Assembly: GCA_016704325.1 (NCBI GenBank)
Contig: JADJAG010000004.1
Span: 1 to 64,000, forward strand
Reading direction: 5' to 3'
Length of the DNA stretch: 64,000 nt
Origin: Chitinophagaceae bacterium
GTDB taxonomy: Bacteria > Bacteroidota > Bacteroidia > Chitinophagales > UBA10324
This document shows positions 1-10,109 of the stretch, piece after piece. Under the pieces are notes generated by a model. That model did not search any database, was not told the DNA's origin, and worked only from the letters and a program-made list of their open reading frames with translations. A program made the translations under genes and the position numbers. Position 1 is the first letter of the stretch, and each line of letters starts with the position of its first letter.

Positions 1-59
1 TTGCGGGCATGCAGTTGGTTGTTTCAAAAGCCCACCAACGCAAAGCCCATTCGTTAGGC
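1..59 (+). repeat. Cassette-boundary repeat, right part (attC-like)
   Basis: The segment ends in GTTAGGC (53-59), which fits the integron attC R' core GTTRRRY. The preceding part (GCAGTTG...CCACCAACGCAAAGCCC) recurs with small changes near 750-790, 35780-35835 and 43690-43735, each time just before a new accessory gene. The left half lies outside the window. Assignment as attC is inference from the core and from similar sites downstream. Confidence 0.45.
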
Positions 60-117
60 GAACAAAAAGGAACGCCTTCGTAATTTGAAAAGTGGTTGAT
101 TTTTAATAGATTTACTA

Positions 118-347
118 ATGCAAAACATCAAAGACCTTATTACCATTGATCCTAAAACTGAACTTTTGAGCAACCGGTTTTTAGAGGCACTCGTGTTCCT
201 ATAGAGAGTCACTTTTTGATCATCAGAGAGTGGCGTTTCTGCCTGACGAATTCATAACGAATTTGATACCGTTACAAGAAAGATCAGGCAATAGCAATAA
301 TGGAAATAGCAAGCAAATTACTTTCCTCGAAAATATTGATAGATTTT
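118..347 (+). pseudogene. DUF433 antitoxin-like gene, frameshifted
   Basis: Starting at ATG 118 the reading begins MQNIKDLITIDPK and, after frame changes, continues through GTRVPIES (near 186-210) and IASKLLSS (near 308-330). These are the conserved parts of DUF433 proteins, the small antitoxins paired with PIN-like DUF5615 toxins. At least two frame changes interrupt it, so no intact product is expected from this sequence. It directly precedes the DUF5615-like reading frame, the usual order of the pair. Recognition is from memory of the family, without a search. Confidence 0.5.
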
Positions 348-658
348 ATGCTGCTGTTCCTTGACGAAAACATACCAAAAAACTAAGAACGACTTTCCCG
401 GACGAAGTTTTACAATAAAGCAACGCGGTTGGAATGGATTAAAAAATGGCATCCTGCTTCAAAACTTATTGAAAGCAATTTTCATGCGCCGATTACTTTT
501 GACAAAAATCTACAGCACCAGCAAATTTTAAGAAATGTCCAATAACAGTATTTGTTCTTAGTGCGCATATACATACATACTCAGTTTTAACGAATCTATC
601 ACCGAAAATACTGGAACTGTTAAATCAACCCGTTCCAGGACCAATTGTAGTGACATAG
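348..658 (+). pseudogene. DUF5615 PIN-like toxin, frameshifted
   Basis: From ATG 348 the translation is MLLFLDENIPKKLRTTFPDE, which matches the N-terminal Asp-containing strand of DUF5615 (Mut7-C/PIN-like) toxins. After frame changes the C-terminal part reads PITVFVLSAHIHTYSVLT and ends ELLNQPVPGPIVVT at the stop 656-658, as expected for the family. The middle is broken by several frameshifts. It follows the DUF433-like remnant, so the two are the ruins of one toxin-antitoxin cassette lying between attC-like sites. Confidence 0.5.
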
Positions 659-667
659 ATTGCATTC

Positions 668-795
668 GCCTAACATGTCCTTGCATTAATGGCCATTAAG
701 TGAGGAAACTAAGAGTGTTTCATTTAGTTAACTTTAATGCAGGAATGAAGTTGATTGTTTCGAAGCCCACCAACATAAAGCCCTTTCCGTTAGCG
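668..795 (+). repeat. attC-like recombination site
   Basis: GCCTAAC at 668-674 fits the R'' core RYYYAAC, and GTTAGCG at 789-795 resembles R'. Between them, TTGCATTAA near 681 pairs with TTAATGCA near 738, giving an imperfect palindrome of about 130 nt, within the length range of long attC sites. It lies exactly between two unrelated broken genes. The right half is a copy of the repeat at position 1. Confidence 0.45.
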
Positions 796-832
796 GTCAT
801 TGCAGAAGACCCTTCAATTAAAACATTTATTT

Positions 833-1370
833 ATGACAATCAATGACACTTTAGAAATCCCGGAAGTAAACTTTGACACAAATGGTGAACTTGTAATCAT
901 GCCAGGATTCTACTTCATCAAACATGACTTTGATTTTTGAAGGTAAATGGAAACTTCATAATAGGAAACTTAAATCAAGATTAAGCCTTTGCACTGATTG
1001 GATTGAATTTGAATCAACACAAGAAATGTATAAGGTACTAAATGGGGTTAAATATTGATAATTTTCTTGCAACATTTGACAGAACTTGGCCATTGAAGGA
1101 ATGACAGTCAGGCTTTTCAGTCCTAAAACCAAATTGTGGAGTATCTATTGGGCAGACTCAAATGAAGGCAAATTAGACCCACCTGTATTAGGGTCATTTG
1201 AAAATAAAGTTGGACATTTCATTACAAAAGACACATTCAACGAAAAAATATTTTTCAGATTGCTTTTCGTTGGGATGCTGGGTTCAAAGAACAACCTATT
1301 TGGAGTCAAGCATTTTCTGACGACAACAGAAGGAACATGGGAATGGAATTGGTTTTATGTACATGAGTAA
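833..1370 (+). pseudogene. Conserved hypothetical protein, frameshifted
   Basis: The reading begins MTINDTLEIPEVNFDTNGEL at ATG 833, passes through FEGKWKLHNRKLKSRL and IEFESTQEMYKVLNG, and is then shifted twice before MTVRLFSPKTKLWSIYWADS and a C-terminal part ending near 1370. The joined pieces resemble a small (~170 aa) bacterial family of unknown function that I recognise only as a conserved hypothetical. Flanking attC-like sites make it look like a single-gene cassette. Frame changes leave only a 94-residue C-terminal piece open. Confidence 0.5.
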
Positions 1371-1408
1371 AACAAAATAGATTGAGTAGACATGAAGTGC
1401 AACGAACC

Positions 1409-1537
1409 GCTAACAAGGGCTTAAAAAGTGGCGGGTGAAGTGGTTAATCAAACATTTGTGCATCTAACAAACAGTAGTGGTAGGTTGACAGTTCGTGCTT
1501 CTAATCCGCCACTTCTTTAAGCCCCCGAAACGTTAGC
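1409..1537 (+). repeat. attC-like recombination site (best example)
   Basis: GCTAAC (1409-1414) and GTTAGC (1532-1537) are complementary outer cores. Inside them GGGCTTAAAAAGTGGCGG (1418-1435) pairs with CCGCCACTTCTTTAAGCCC (1507-1525) with one unpaired base, like the extrahelical bases of attC sites. The spacer of about 70 nt is not paired. It separates the hypothetical remnant from the amidase remnant. Confidence 0.6.
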
Positions 1538-1562
1538 AGTAACCTTATAACAACCCAGCAAA

Positions 1563-3190
1563 ATGGAAAGACAGAAACTTTATTACGAATGTAACACTTA
1601 CCTTAACAGGCATTGCAGCATTGCGCACTTGATTGGAAATGCATCTCAAGCTACAAAAGAAAATAAATTGCAGGAAAACAGAGGTTTCTTTGAGCAGTTT
1701 CCCGAATTGAATGAGTAACTATTGCAGAACTTCGGGGAGAAAATGGCAGAGTGTAAACTCAGTTCCGAACAAAATCACGCAATTTTATTTGAAACGAATT
1801 GAGTGAGGTCGACAAAAAGGTCCGGCAATAAATGCTGTATCGAAAATAGAAATCCTGATGCAATCAGTATTGCAAAGGCAATGGATGATGAAAGAAAAAC
1901 CGGAAAAGTGCGTAGTGCGCTGCACGGAAATTCCTGTTTTATTAAAAAGACAATATTGATACAGGTGATAAAATAGTGACGACTGCCAGTTCAATTGCAT
2001 TGCTTGGAAATATTGCTTCATAAGATGCATTCATCATAAACAATTACGCAAATCGGGAGCTGTGATCTTGGGAAAAACAAATCTAAGTGAGTGGAAGCAA
2101 CAAATTTTCCGTTCCCACTCGCTCCTGCATGGATCGATGGCAATGGAGACAAACTAAAAATCCCATATGTGACCGCTCCACATCGGGTTCTAGTGCAGGC
2201 TCCGGGCAACGATGGCAGCTAACTTATATTACCCGAATTGCCATCAGTACAAAGACAAATGGCTCAATTTGCGCTCCTGCAGCATAATGCGGAATTGTTG
2301 GCATCAAACCTGAGAGTTTGTGGAGTCGTTCAGGAATTATTCTGTTTCAGCCACACAAAGATACTGCGGGACCGATGACGAGAACTGTAAAGATGCTGCA
2401 ATTCTTCTTGGACTTGTGTGGTGTTGATGATGAAGGATACGCCAACAAAAATTCAATAAGGGAAAAAATCATTCTGATTATACAAAAGTTTCTCGATAAA
2501 ATGGTTTGAAACAAAACGAATAGGCATAAATAAATCATACATGAAAAAACACGAAGGCGTTGATGATTTAGTAAACATGGCGCTTAAGAAATGAAAAAGC
2601 TGGAGCTGAGGGTGTAGAAATCGAACCACTCGTTACCGATAAAACGGTGGCGATGCAGAGCTATGATTTATGCTTTGAATTTAAAGATGGGTTGAATCAA
2701 TATCTTTTCTGAATCGAATTCAAAATTAAGATCACTAAAAGAAATAATCGAGTTTAACCAGCAGAAATGAGACAAAATCAATGCCGTTTTTAAACAAGGA
2801 GATTTTGAAATGTCGGAAGCAAAGGAGACTTGAAAGTCAGGAATACTTAACAGCACTAGAAAAAACTTTTTACCTGGTTCTCGAAGTGCTATTGATGCTT
2901 CATTGAAAAATACAATCTTGATGCGATTTGTGAACTCGTCGCTGGCCCTGCAAATTCTTATCGACATAGTGAATGGTGATTGCAGAATTTTCTACAACTC
3001 GGGAGTCGCAGCACGGCAGGTTACCCCTCATATAACAGTTCCGGCAGGAATGGTTTCGGTTTGCCAGTTGGATTAAATTTTTCGGGACTGCATATAGTGA
3101 ATCAACATTAATTTCAATTGGGTATGCCTTTGAACAGGCCTCTATGAAAGAGCGAAGCCTGACTTTAAGAAGACATTCATTATATAAGGC
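1563..3190 (+). pseudogene. Amidase (amidase-signature family), multiply broken
   Basis: Conserved blocks of the amidase signature family appear in order but in different frames: NPDAISIAKAMDDERKTGKV (near 1850-1910), GAVILGKTNLSEW (near 2058-2095), QTKNP then SGSSAGSG (near 2150-2205, the Gly/Ser-rich signature holding the catalytic serines), SRSGII and DTAGPMTRTVK (near 2320-2395), and a C-terminal HITVPAGM block (near 3030). Many indels and an in-frame TAA at the codon expected to be Gln (near 2022) rule out a working product from this sequence. The family hydrolyses amide bonds; the substrate cannot be told. It sits between attC-like sites at 1409-1537 and 3195-3357. Confidence 0.75.
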
Positions 3191-3194
3191 TACT

Positions 3195-3357
3195 GCTAAC
3201 AGCACCTACAAGAAATTGGCGGTTCGGTGGTTTACTGAAGCTTTGTGCTTCGTATCAAGTTCAGTGGTGGCAGACCCGCCTTCCTTTTTGTTGCGGACGG
3301 GCAGGCAGTTTAGTGATAAGAAATCCGCTAACTTATTTAATCCGCAAAACGTTATGC
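3195..3357 (+). repeat. attC-like recombination site
   Basis: GCTAAC at 3195-3200 starts and GTTATGC at 3351-3357 ends an imperfectly palindromic, gene-free stretch of about 160 nt containing GGCGGTTCGGTGG and a later CCGCTAAC. It has the same placement, immediately after one broken gene and before the next, as the sites at 668 and 1409. The R' core departs from GTTRRRY at one position. Confidence 0.4.
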
Positions 3358-3469
3358 GCTACCGCGTGCAATACACCGACCAAACTGATTGCAAGAAATT
3401 AAATTTGACGACTAAAATGAACAGAGAAGCTGAAGACCGAATAGCGTAATCACAATTAGCAAACTTAAA

Positions 3470-4325
3470 ATGAAAAACACCTACTAATTATTTTGCTGCT
3501 CTCCGCCTTAGGCGAATTGGGTATCAAACGCACAATGCACTTCTTCGCAAGGAGCGAACAGCGGAAGTGTTTTTGTTAATGATGAGCATCTTCAACCAGT
3601 CTTCCCTGGTCCCAGCCCAAAATGCACAATCATCCGATAACAGTTATGCTTCTGTCGGCCTTTGCAATTCGGACCTTATTCCAGTTATCTGCAAGCAACT
3701 GGATTTGGTTTTTCTATTCCTACAACAGCTTCCATCTGTGGCATTGAACTAAATGTGGAAAGAAGTTTTTCTGGTTCTATTCCTGTTCAGGATTATTTTA
3801 TTCATGTAGTAAAAAACAATACTGTAACAGGATTGGATTACTCTTTAACCTACTTGGACTGGGACACAACTGATTTGGTAGTTACTTACGGCAGCAACTC
3901 CGATTTGTGGGGGAACCGCTGGACACCCCCTGCCGGGAAATCAACAACAGCAGTTTTGGTGCGGCAGTTTCTGCAAGTAAGGGCGGGCCTTTCTCATCAA
4001 CAGCTCTAGTTGACCAAATCACTATAAAAGTATTTTACGTACAATAGCACAGGAATTGCGGACAACACGGCAGGTAATGATGCAATCAGGATATTTCCAA
4101 ATCCATCAAGCGGCAATTTTACAATTACATTCCCTGACATTACTAATAATGGTTCTATTGAAATATATTCTCAGGTTTTAGGAGAAAGAATATTTAGTCG
4201 AATCTGTTTCTCTCACTTCAAAAAAAGAAATCAATCTCTTATAATATTTCGTGCGGAATTTATTTTGTGAAATGTATGACGGAGAAAAGTATTTCTGCAA
4301 AAAAATTATTGTTGAGCAAAATTGA
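3470..4325 (+). pseudogene. T9SS sorting-domain protein, frameshifted
   Basis: From ATG 3470 (MKNTY) the open frame is lost at once. A middle part (near 3662-4000) reads YATGFGFSIPTTASICGIEL with DYSLTYLDWDTTDLVVTYGS, typical of secreted Bacteroidota proteins that start with an OmpA/adhesin-like beta region. The end reads AIRIFPNPSSGNFTITFPD and GSIEIYSQVLGERIF, then in a shifted frame KEINLYNISCGIYFVKMYDG, a T9SS type A C-terminal sorting domain ending at TGA 4323-4325. The intact protein would have been exported and anchored by the type IX system; at least four indels break it here. Confidence 0.65.
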
Positions 4326-4670
4326 AATGGCACATCTACGTGGGCAGAGTAGAGTATTCGCATAACTAAGGATTTTGCGATAGGAGCGGCGTGGTTCGCA
4401 GTTCGCATCAAATGGATGAAGTTTAGTGCTCCTGAATAGTCAACTTTTAAACCCACAAAAATATTTACAATTTTGGACGACACAAAAAAACGACAAATAT
4501 CCAATTGAGAATTTGATCATGTTCCATTATTCGTTAAGATTGTGGTATAAAAAAATGGAACGACATAAACAAATTGTATATTTAAAAGACTACTTTCTTA
4601 ACTTCTTCGACTTGCAGACCGAAAATTAAGACAGAAACAAATGAAAGTAAATAATCAATGAAGTAAAAGG

Positions 4671-5020
4671 ATGACTACTTTTGACGAGCATCTCGATAGT
4701 CGTTATGGAGAAATTGGTACTGCTAAACGAACAAACCTTGAGAGTAAAGCCAAAGCAATTGCCATTGGAGAAGTTATCAAAGAAGAAATACTACTCGCTT
4801 CAACTGACACAGAGCAATTACCTAAAAAGATAGACAGTTACCAAAAAAGTTTTATTTCAAGAATTGAGAATGGACATAGCGACATTCAGTTTTCGACACT
4901 TTGCTTAACTTTTGGAGTATGGACCGGGACGCAAAATATCGTTGACAATAATAGCACCGGGAGAAACTAGGCAATACTTTTAAAAACTTTAAAAGGAACA
5001 TACTACGCATCCCGTGAACC
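4671..5020 (+). pseudogene. XRE-type antitoxin, C-terminus frameshifted
   Basis: The N-terminal part MTTFDEHLDSRYGEIGTAKR is characteristic of HigA-like Bacteroidota antitoxins. It is followed by KAIAIGEVIKEE and an HTH_3 region (QLPKKIDSYQKSFISRIENG). After SDIQFS the frame is lost, and the expected STLYxLFEYGLGRKISLTI reading is found split across frames. A helix-turn-helix antitoxin normally follows its RelE/HigB toxin. The 200 nt upstream contain no toxin that I can recognise. Confidence 0.6.
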
Positions 5021-5030
5021 ACGTAGCCAA

Positions 5031-6511
5031 TCAATCAACAACTATCATTAGACAATTTTGCCCCGGGCGCAGTTCATGGATTCTATTGATGGGGTGTGAG
5101 CCTATTTTGATCAGCGTTTCGGTGAGCCAGGTTTGGGGATTATTTTGGCTTTGCAAGTGGCAAACAGTGAATAGAAGATGGCTGCATGTTGTGCAGATGA
5201 ATGTGATCCGGCGAACAGGTAATTTTTCTTCCAACCGCTACTGGACGAATAGCATTTTCAGTGAGGTTGTTGTCAATTTTATAAGCGGGCATCAGACAGG
5301 TAACATTTTTTAGCGCATCTATTCTTGGCAGGGTGTACACAATGGCCCCAGCTATAAGGCTTTGGGCAGCACCTGTGTTATCGTTTCGGTCATCCACTTT
5401 TTCCAATGCTTGGGTTACAGGAATGATTTTGTTTTCTAATCTCCACTGCCTGTTCGCTGTTTAATTGCAGCTGCTTTACTTCCCGTTCCACTGCATAGAG
5501 CTTTTGTATATGGGTGAGCGCCACACCAGCCCCTCGCCGGGTCGCTGTCGAGGCATCGGTAAACTTACGCCTCACGTGCGCCCAGCAGTGAATGAGGGTA
5601 ATGTGTTCACGCTGTCCAAACTGATCATACACTCCGTAACCATCGGTCTGGAGATGTCCTAAAATTTTTCAGTATTTCGGTTGGGCCTTCCCGGCCGCGA
5701 CCCTGCCGGTAATCAAACAACACCAATCGCTCCTGCGGATCCTGGTACCCAATAATAACCCCGATGGGTGCTTCCGGGATTTTCTGATTCCAGTACCTGA
5801 TCAGCGTCTCATCTGCCTGAAGATAGGTGGCACTCAGTGTTTTCTTTTTGTGCCTGATAGAGCGGTTCGATCAGCAGGCTACATTATTAACCGAAGACCC
5901 TATGGTGGAATCCGGTAAGTCAATACCCTGCCGCCCCGAACATTTTGTGACTGACGATACAAGGGAATGTGATCCATAAATTTTGCTATGACCAGTGCAG
6001 CAAGCAACGCTGGACCTGCCATGCATTTAGGCAGCACCGATCAGGCATGGCAGCGATGATGATCTTATACCCTGCCCGGTGGGTTTTACATATTTAGGAC
6101 GAACATACCGGTTAACAAATAGTTTGCCCGGACTATATTCCAACTCTTCGGTTACCTCTTCCCCGATCTTTATCAGTCGGTTATATCTTCATCCGGATCA
6201 AGAATGTGCTCTATTCTTGGAAGATGGGCGAGGCAGCACTTGCCGTGATGGCTTTTTTGTTGCTCCCCCGATTTTCCCGTTCGTAAGTGATTGTTTCGGT
6301 AGCAGGGGCTTCTGTTTGCTGTTCGCTGCTACTTCCAAAATCCAGATGACCTTGTTCAGGGCCGGTGGCGGCGACAAAGCGTTCGCTTTTAACACCAAAG
6401 ATCAGCCGCTCCAGTTCACTCCCGAAACTGCAACGAATCAATTTTTTCTTCCTTTTCACCAATCACCGTATACTGCTTGTCTACTACACCGAGCAGTTGT
6501 TCGCGGGTCAT
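5031..6511 (-). pseudogene. IS66 transposase TnpC, multiply frameshifted
   Basis: From ATG 6511 the minus strand reads MTREQLLGVVDKQYTVIGEK, then an IS66 N-terminal block (ELERLIFGVKSERFVA) in a shifted frame. The core HITLIHCWAHVRRKFTDA is near 5600-5560, and the C-terminal block IDNNLTENAIRPVAVGRK is near 5285-5230, with WLTETLIKIGSHPINRIHEL at the end. These match the DDE transposase of IS66 elements, including the conserved CWAH and NxxENAIRP motifs. Several frameshifts make it inactive as written. Confidence 0.75.
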
Positions 6512-6617
6512 TTCCTGTAGAGCGTAGTTGCTGTCATTGCGAAAGCAAAGATAACTGGCACCCTTAGCGGTAAATCATTTCAAGGGTCGTTTTTACTCAC
6601 AAAATTCCATTTCTTAT

Positions 6618-6966
6618 TCACTGCTGTGGATAAGTGAACCGTTTTTTTCTTTTCACGAACCGGTGTGATGCCTTCCAGTATCATCACCAGTTCATCCCAT
6701 CTAAGTACCGTACTTTTGCATCTCCACCTGCCGGCAATTCAAAAGTGCCTTGTTCGAGTCGTTTGTAATAAATCACAAAGCCGCTGCGATCCCATACCAA
6801 CAACTTGATGCTGTGACGGGGTTTATTGACGAAGATAAATACGTCCCCTGTGGTCAGGGCTTGTCCAGTTCAGCCGTCACCACACCGCACAACCCATCAA
6901 GCTCTTACGCATGTCGACCGCTCCACGGTACAGAAAAAACCGTTGTGCACTGTTAAATCCAATCAT
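6618..6966 (-). pseudogene. IS66 Orf2 (TnpB) accessory protein, frameshifted
   Basis: The frame starts at ATG 6966, overlapping the tnpA stop (ATGA), and reads RFFLYRGAVDMRKSLMG, the conserved IS66 Orf2 motif. It then shifts, with pieces such as GRIYLRQ, WRCKSTVLRWDELVMILEG and a C-terminus near 6618. The TnpB role in transposition is unknown but is needed by IS66 elements. At least two indels disrupt it. Confidence 0.65.
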
Positions 6967-7274
6967 GGTTGGAAAACAGGAACGAGTGACCTGAGTACTG
7001 CCGCATTAACAGCATCACTAAAGACCAGCCGTGTACCATCGGCATATTCAATGCTAATCTGCTTTGACTGTATCTGGGTAATGGATAAAGCGGTAAATCC
7101 TTTTTGCTGCACCTTGCTTTGGTCTCTGTATCTTTTCTTCCAGTAGCCCAAGGTATTTTTATTGATCCTGTTGCGCTCGCTGAAGGCCTTTGCCGAAAGC
7201 CCACTGCTCATAAACTTTTCAATGATCGAAAAATATTTCTCTTGTGAAGTGCGCATCCGCTTTTTTTTGCGCAA
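6963..7274 (-). CDS. IS66 TnpA-like protein
   Basis: This open frame of 103 residues begins MRKKKRMRTSQEKYFSIIEK and contains the helix-turn-helix-like FMSSGLSAKAFSERNRINKN and YWKKRYRD, typical of the short first protein of IS66 elements. It ends in an ATGA overlap with tnpB. It is the only uninterrupted frame of this element. With tnpB and tnpC broken the element should not move by itself. Confidence 0.65.
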   Translation of the reverse strand: MRKKKRMRTSQEKYFSIIEKFMSSGLSAKAFSERNRINKNTLGYWKKRYRDQSKVQQKGFTALSITQIQSKQISIEYADGTRLVFSDAVNAAVLRSLVPVFQP

Positions 7275-7489
7275 ATTTGATCGGTGTTGATTAACCCTGC
7301 AATACGTGGTTTACGGGATGCTTACGAACATACTGCAAATAACTTTCTAACTTATTCATAGTATTCATTAAATCAACTAAAATCATAGTTCAGACTTCTC
7401 CCGTTAGCCCGGATTTGTAAACAGAAGTGTTCGAAACTTTGAGCAATGAAGTTTATGCAGCTGATTAATAGCCTGTATGGACCAGAAAA

Positions 7490-7543
7490 AACAAAAAATT
7501 GTCATGCTGAGCGGAGTCTGCCAAAAGCATGACATTTTTTGTT
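7490..7543. terminator. AT-rich hairpin, terminator- or REP-like
   Basis: AACAAAAAATTGTCATGCT pairs with AGCATGACATTTTTTGTT, with one bulged base and a loop of about 17 nt. The T run after the right arm would allow transcription termination in either direction. It lies between the IS66 remnant and the minus-strand gene ending at 7640. Wording such as GTCATGCTGAGCGGAG also recurs as a dispersed repeat in other genomes, so it may be a REP element instead. Confidence 0.4.
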
Positions 7544-7639
7544 CCACTCCCATGTGCGTTCGTGCTTGTAAATCACGAACATGTAATTCTTTTAATGGTT
7601 TAGGAAAACTCAGTGCAAGTATGGCCGAAACTCATAATG

Positions 7640-8324
7640 CTATTGTAATTTTTTCGCAAAATCATAATTGGTGGCTTTGCCGCTCAGCTTCTTTGCCGGC
7701 ATACTGATGTTCATGTTTGAAACTGTGTTTAAGCCGTTGTCATACTTCTTGTAAGTCATGTCACCATTAACAGGGTCAGCGCCCATCAATGTTTTATATT
7801 GCTGTTTCTTCAGGAGCATTGTTTTCTTTTCAACCGTGAGGATGAGTTCATCGCCTTTCACGTAAACATCTTTTGCAGCTACTACAAGGTCTTCCCCTGT
7901 TTCATCAATTTTAGCCTTATCGAAGAAATCAACCAGGTCACCTTTGCTCATAAATAGATATTGAGCCGATTGCTGAAGTGCTTTTCCGTAGTAGTCCGCC
8001 ATCTCCTCTGCCTTGTTTTCCTGTATGTTACCACGAATGCCGGGCTTTTTTATCCATATAGGATTGAACATCCACTACTTTCACCACCGGTTTACCATTG
8101 GCATCAAACGAAACATCCGTGGTAACGGTGGCTACTCGCTGCGTGTCTATATACAAATCTGTTTTTCTTTTCCAAACATACTTTTTCAACTCCTCAAGAT
8201 TTTGCGTATAAGCTTTTGAAATGGATAAGCTCAGTTGGGTGGGGTCAGATTGCGCAAAGCAATTGTTGTTTACGGTAAAGAGTAAAGCGACTGCAATGAT
8301 GATGAGCGTTTTTTCATAATACAA
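7640..8324 (-). CDS. Secreted hypothetical protein, one frameshift
   Basis: The N-terminal frame starts at 8324 with MYYEKTLIIIAVALLFTVNN ending CFAQ, a Sec signal peptide. It runs into a stop after YMDKKARHSW, and the C-terminal frame continues PGIRGNIQENKAEEMADYY to 7640. Removing one A from the six-A run near 8046-8051 joins both into about 227 residues (YMDKKPGIRGN). I do not recognise the family; it looks like a periplasmic or exported protein with repeated lysine-rich strands. The break is more likely a sequencing error than a mutation, given the same pattern elsewhere in the window. Confidence 0.6.
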
Positions 8325-9170
8325 TTTTGTTAAAATTAGGATTTCTAAATTCGTGGTTAGCTTGTAATATTACATGAATCGCATATCATTTCGTAAGCGC
8401 ATTTCGCAAAGCGCTGTTAAAGAATTCAGATATGCTTTCGAGCTGTAAAATACTATCTGCGGCCTTACCATCAACTGATTTTTTAATTTTTCCATTGATT
8501 TTTTTTGATACCCTTTAACTGAACTGCCAAAATTGCCACAAGAACTAAAGGGTTCGATGAAATACGATGAATTAGATACAAAGCTTAATTTCTTTATAGC
8601 ATCGTGATATAGATCAGATTATTTAGAACTACAAAATTCCGTGCAATGAACAATGCCAAAGTTTGAAGATACCCCTTTTAGCCCGGGATTGTTATCCTGA
8701 CTAATTGAAAAGGTGATTTTTGACCTCATTAATATTTGATGCTTTGGAAGGCACGAACAACGAAAGTCTGGAAAACATAGCTTTTGAGATAAATAATCCT
8801 TTCATCATTCATTTTACCGTATCAACAATGGTGTATGGGTAATAGTAATTACACCAGCAGTAATATGTTTTTGAACGGATGACAACTTATCCTGATTCAA
8901 AATCCGGATGTTGTTTATGACGGGATCGTAAATCCAGATCGACTGGAAGAATTCCACACCAATTGAAACACATCTAAAAGCATGTACTGAAAGTTGCCCG
9001 ATTATTGATTAACCGGTATTTCGGGTACCAAAGCATGATATCCGGCTGCCTGAGTAAAGAATCGTAATCCTGCCTAAAAAAATAAAACCGAACCTTCAAC
9101 GTCTGTCACAACAATCAAATGAACCAAGAGTGGTACATTTGTGTTTCAACAACAAAATTTTTAAAGCACT
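8325..9170. other. Gene-free stretch with a decayed minus-strand remnant
   Basis: No intact gene is seen. On the minus strand near 8500-8385 a short coding-like piece reads INGKIKKSVDGKAADSILQL and ends FFNSALRNALTK before a stop. Further upstream, fragments such as NNPGLKGVSSNFGIVHC appear in changing frames. These suggest one decayed minus-strand gene of unknown function, but I could not reconstruct it. Confidence 0.25.
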
Positions 9171-9857
9171 ATGCAAATTCTCTTTCTTGTTCTCATGGTC
9201 GGGTTTATGCTGGCAGGTTTCCTGGTCCAGTCCCGCTTACGTTCAAAAATGACAGCATACAGTAAATACCCCACACCCAATGGCTGGAGTGGCGCCGATG
9301 TAGCCGAAAAAATGCTCCGCGACAACGGTATTTACGATGTAAAGATTGTTTCCGTACCCGGACAGCTGACTGACCACTATAATCCAATGGATAAAACGGT
9401 GAATCTCAGTCCCGATGTATTTGACGGAAGAAGCGTGATGGCAGCCATGATTGCCGCCCATGAATGCGGCCATGCCGTACAACATGCAACAGCATACTCC
9501 TGGTTAACCATGCGCTCCAAACTGGTTCCGGTGGTTAGTTTTTCTTCCAGATGGATGCAGTGGGTATTGCTGGCAGGCATACTTACGATACAGGTTTTCC
9601 CGCAATTGCTGCTCATCGGTATCGTCCTGTTTGGGATGACCACACTCTTTAGTTTTATTACCCTGCCTGTGGAATTTGACGCCAGCCGCCGTGCCCTAGC
9701 CTGGATCAACAACACCGGGTTTATGTACGGAGCCGACAGCGATAAAGCAAAAGATGGTTTATGGTGGGCCGCCATGACCTATGTGGTAGCAGCGCTGGCT
9801 TCCATGGCAACACTGGTGTACTATATCATGATATTTATGGGTGGAAGAAGAGATTAA
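9171..9857 (+). CDS. Zinc metallopeptidase, YugP family
   Basis: This 228-residue membrane protein begins with a hydrophobic helix (residues 2-20) and has further membrane segments at about 130-166 and 203-224. HECGH at residues 97-101 is the HExxH-type zinc site, with EFDAS at 168-172 probably supplying the third ligand, as in the YugP neutral zinc metallopeptidases. Length and arrangement fit the family. Its substrate is unknown. It stands alone: a strong hairpin follows directly, and the next gene is 500 nt away. Confidence 0.88.
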   Translation: MQILFLVLMVGFMLAGFLVQSRLRSKMTAYSKYPTPNGWSGADVAEKMLRDNGIYDVKIVSVPGQLTDHYNPMDKTVNLSPDVFDGRSVMAAMIAAHECGHAVQHATAYSWLTMRSKLVPVVSFSSRWMQWVLLAGILTIQVFPQLLLIGIVLFGMTTLFSFITLPVEFDASRRALAWINNTGFMYGADSDKAKDGLWWAAMTYVVAALASMATLVYYIMIFMGGRRD

Positions 9858-9882
9858 TTCTTCCCGATTCAAATAATAAAGA

Positions 9883-9915
9883 AACCCTGTCCGTTTGACG
9901 GTACAGGGTTTTTTC
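9883..9915 (+). terminator. Rho-independent terminator after the metallopeptidase
   Basis: AACCCTGTCCGT and ACGGTACAGGGTT form a GC-rich stem with one bulged T and a three-base loop, followed by six T residues. It starts 26 nt after the stop codon of the metallopeptidase. Confidence 0.8.
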
Positions 9916-10109
9916 TGCACCGCAGTTAGTATGATGCAAACTTGAATTGGTTCAATAGTCAAAGTTGGAGCGCAAAGGAATATGTCTTACTTCTATTGTG
10001 ACAAGGTTGATTGATAATGAAAGTCCAATAAATATTGCGTCAACTATGTTGCGAGCTGAATGCAACATTCATATTGTATAATGTACCTTATTGAAACACA
10101 TCCTTCCGG

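Larger units (their letters stand above)
5031..7330 (-). mobile_element. IS66-family insertion sequence, degraded
   Basis: Three reading frames on the minus strand in the IS66 order (tnpA 6963-7274, tnpB 6618-6966, tnpC 5031-6511) identify the element. Only tnpA is uninterrupted. I could not find convincing terminal inverted repeats or a target duplication, so both limits are approximate. The element lies at the end of the decayed cassette region. Confidence 0.75.

Noticed and set aside
4360..4440. GCATAAC followed by GC-rich sequence, possibly another attC-like site
   Set aside because: No complementary right arm or GTTRRRY core could be found downstream.
4426..4629. Toxin gene partnering the broken XRE antitoxin
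   Set aside because: I tried all three frames but none shows HigB/RelE motifs; the 67-residue open frame resembles nothing I know.
6079..6567. Open frame of 162 residues on the plus strand
   Set aside because: It runs opposite to the IS66 TnpC N-terminus and has no protein-like features.
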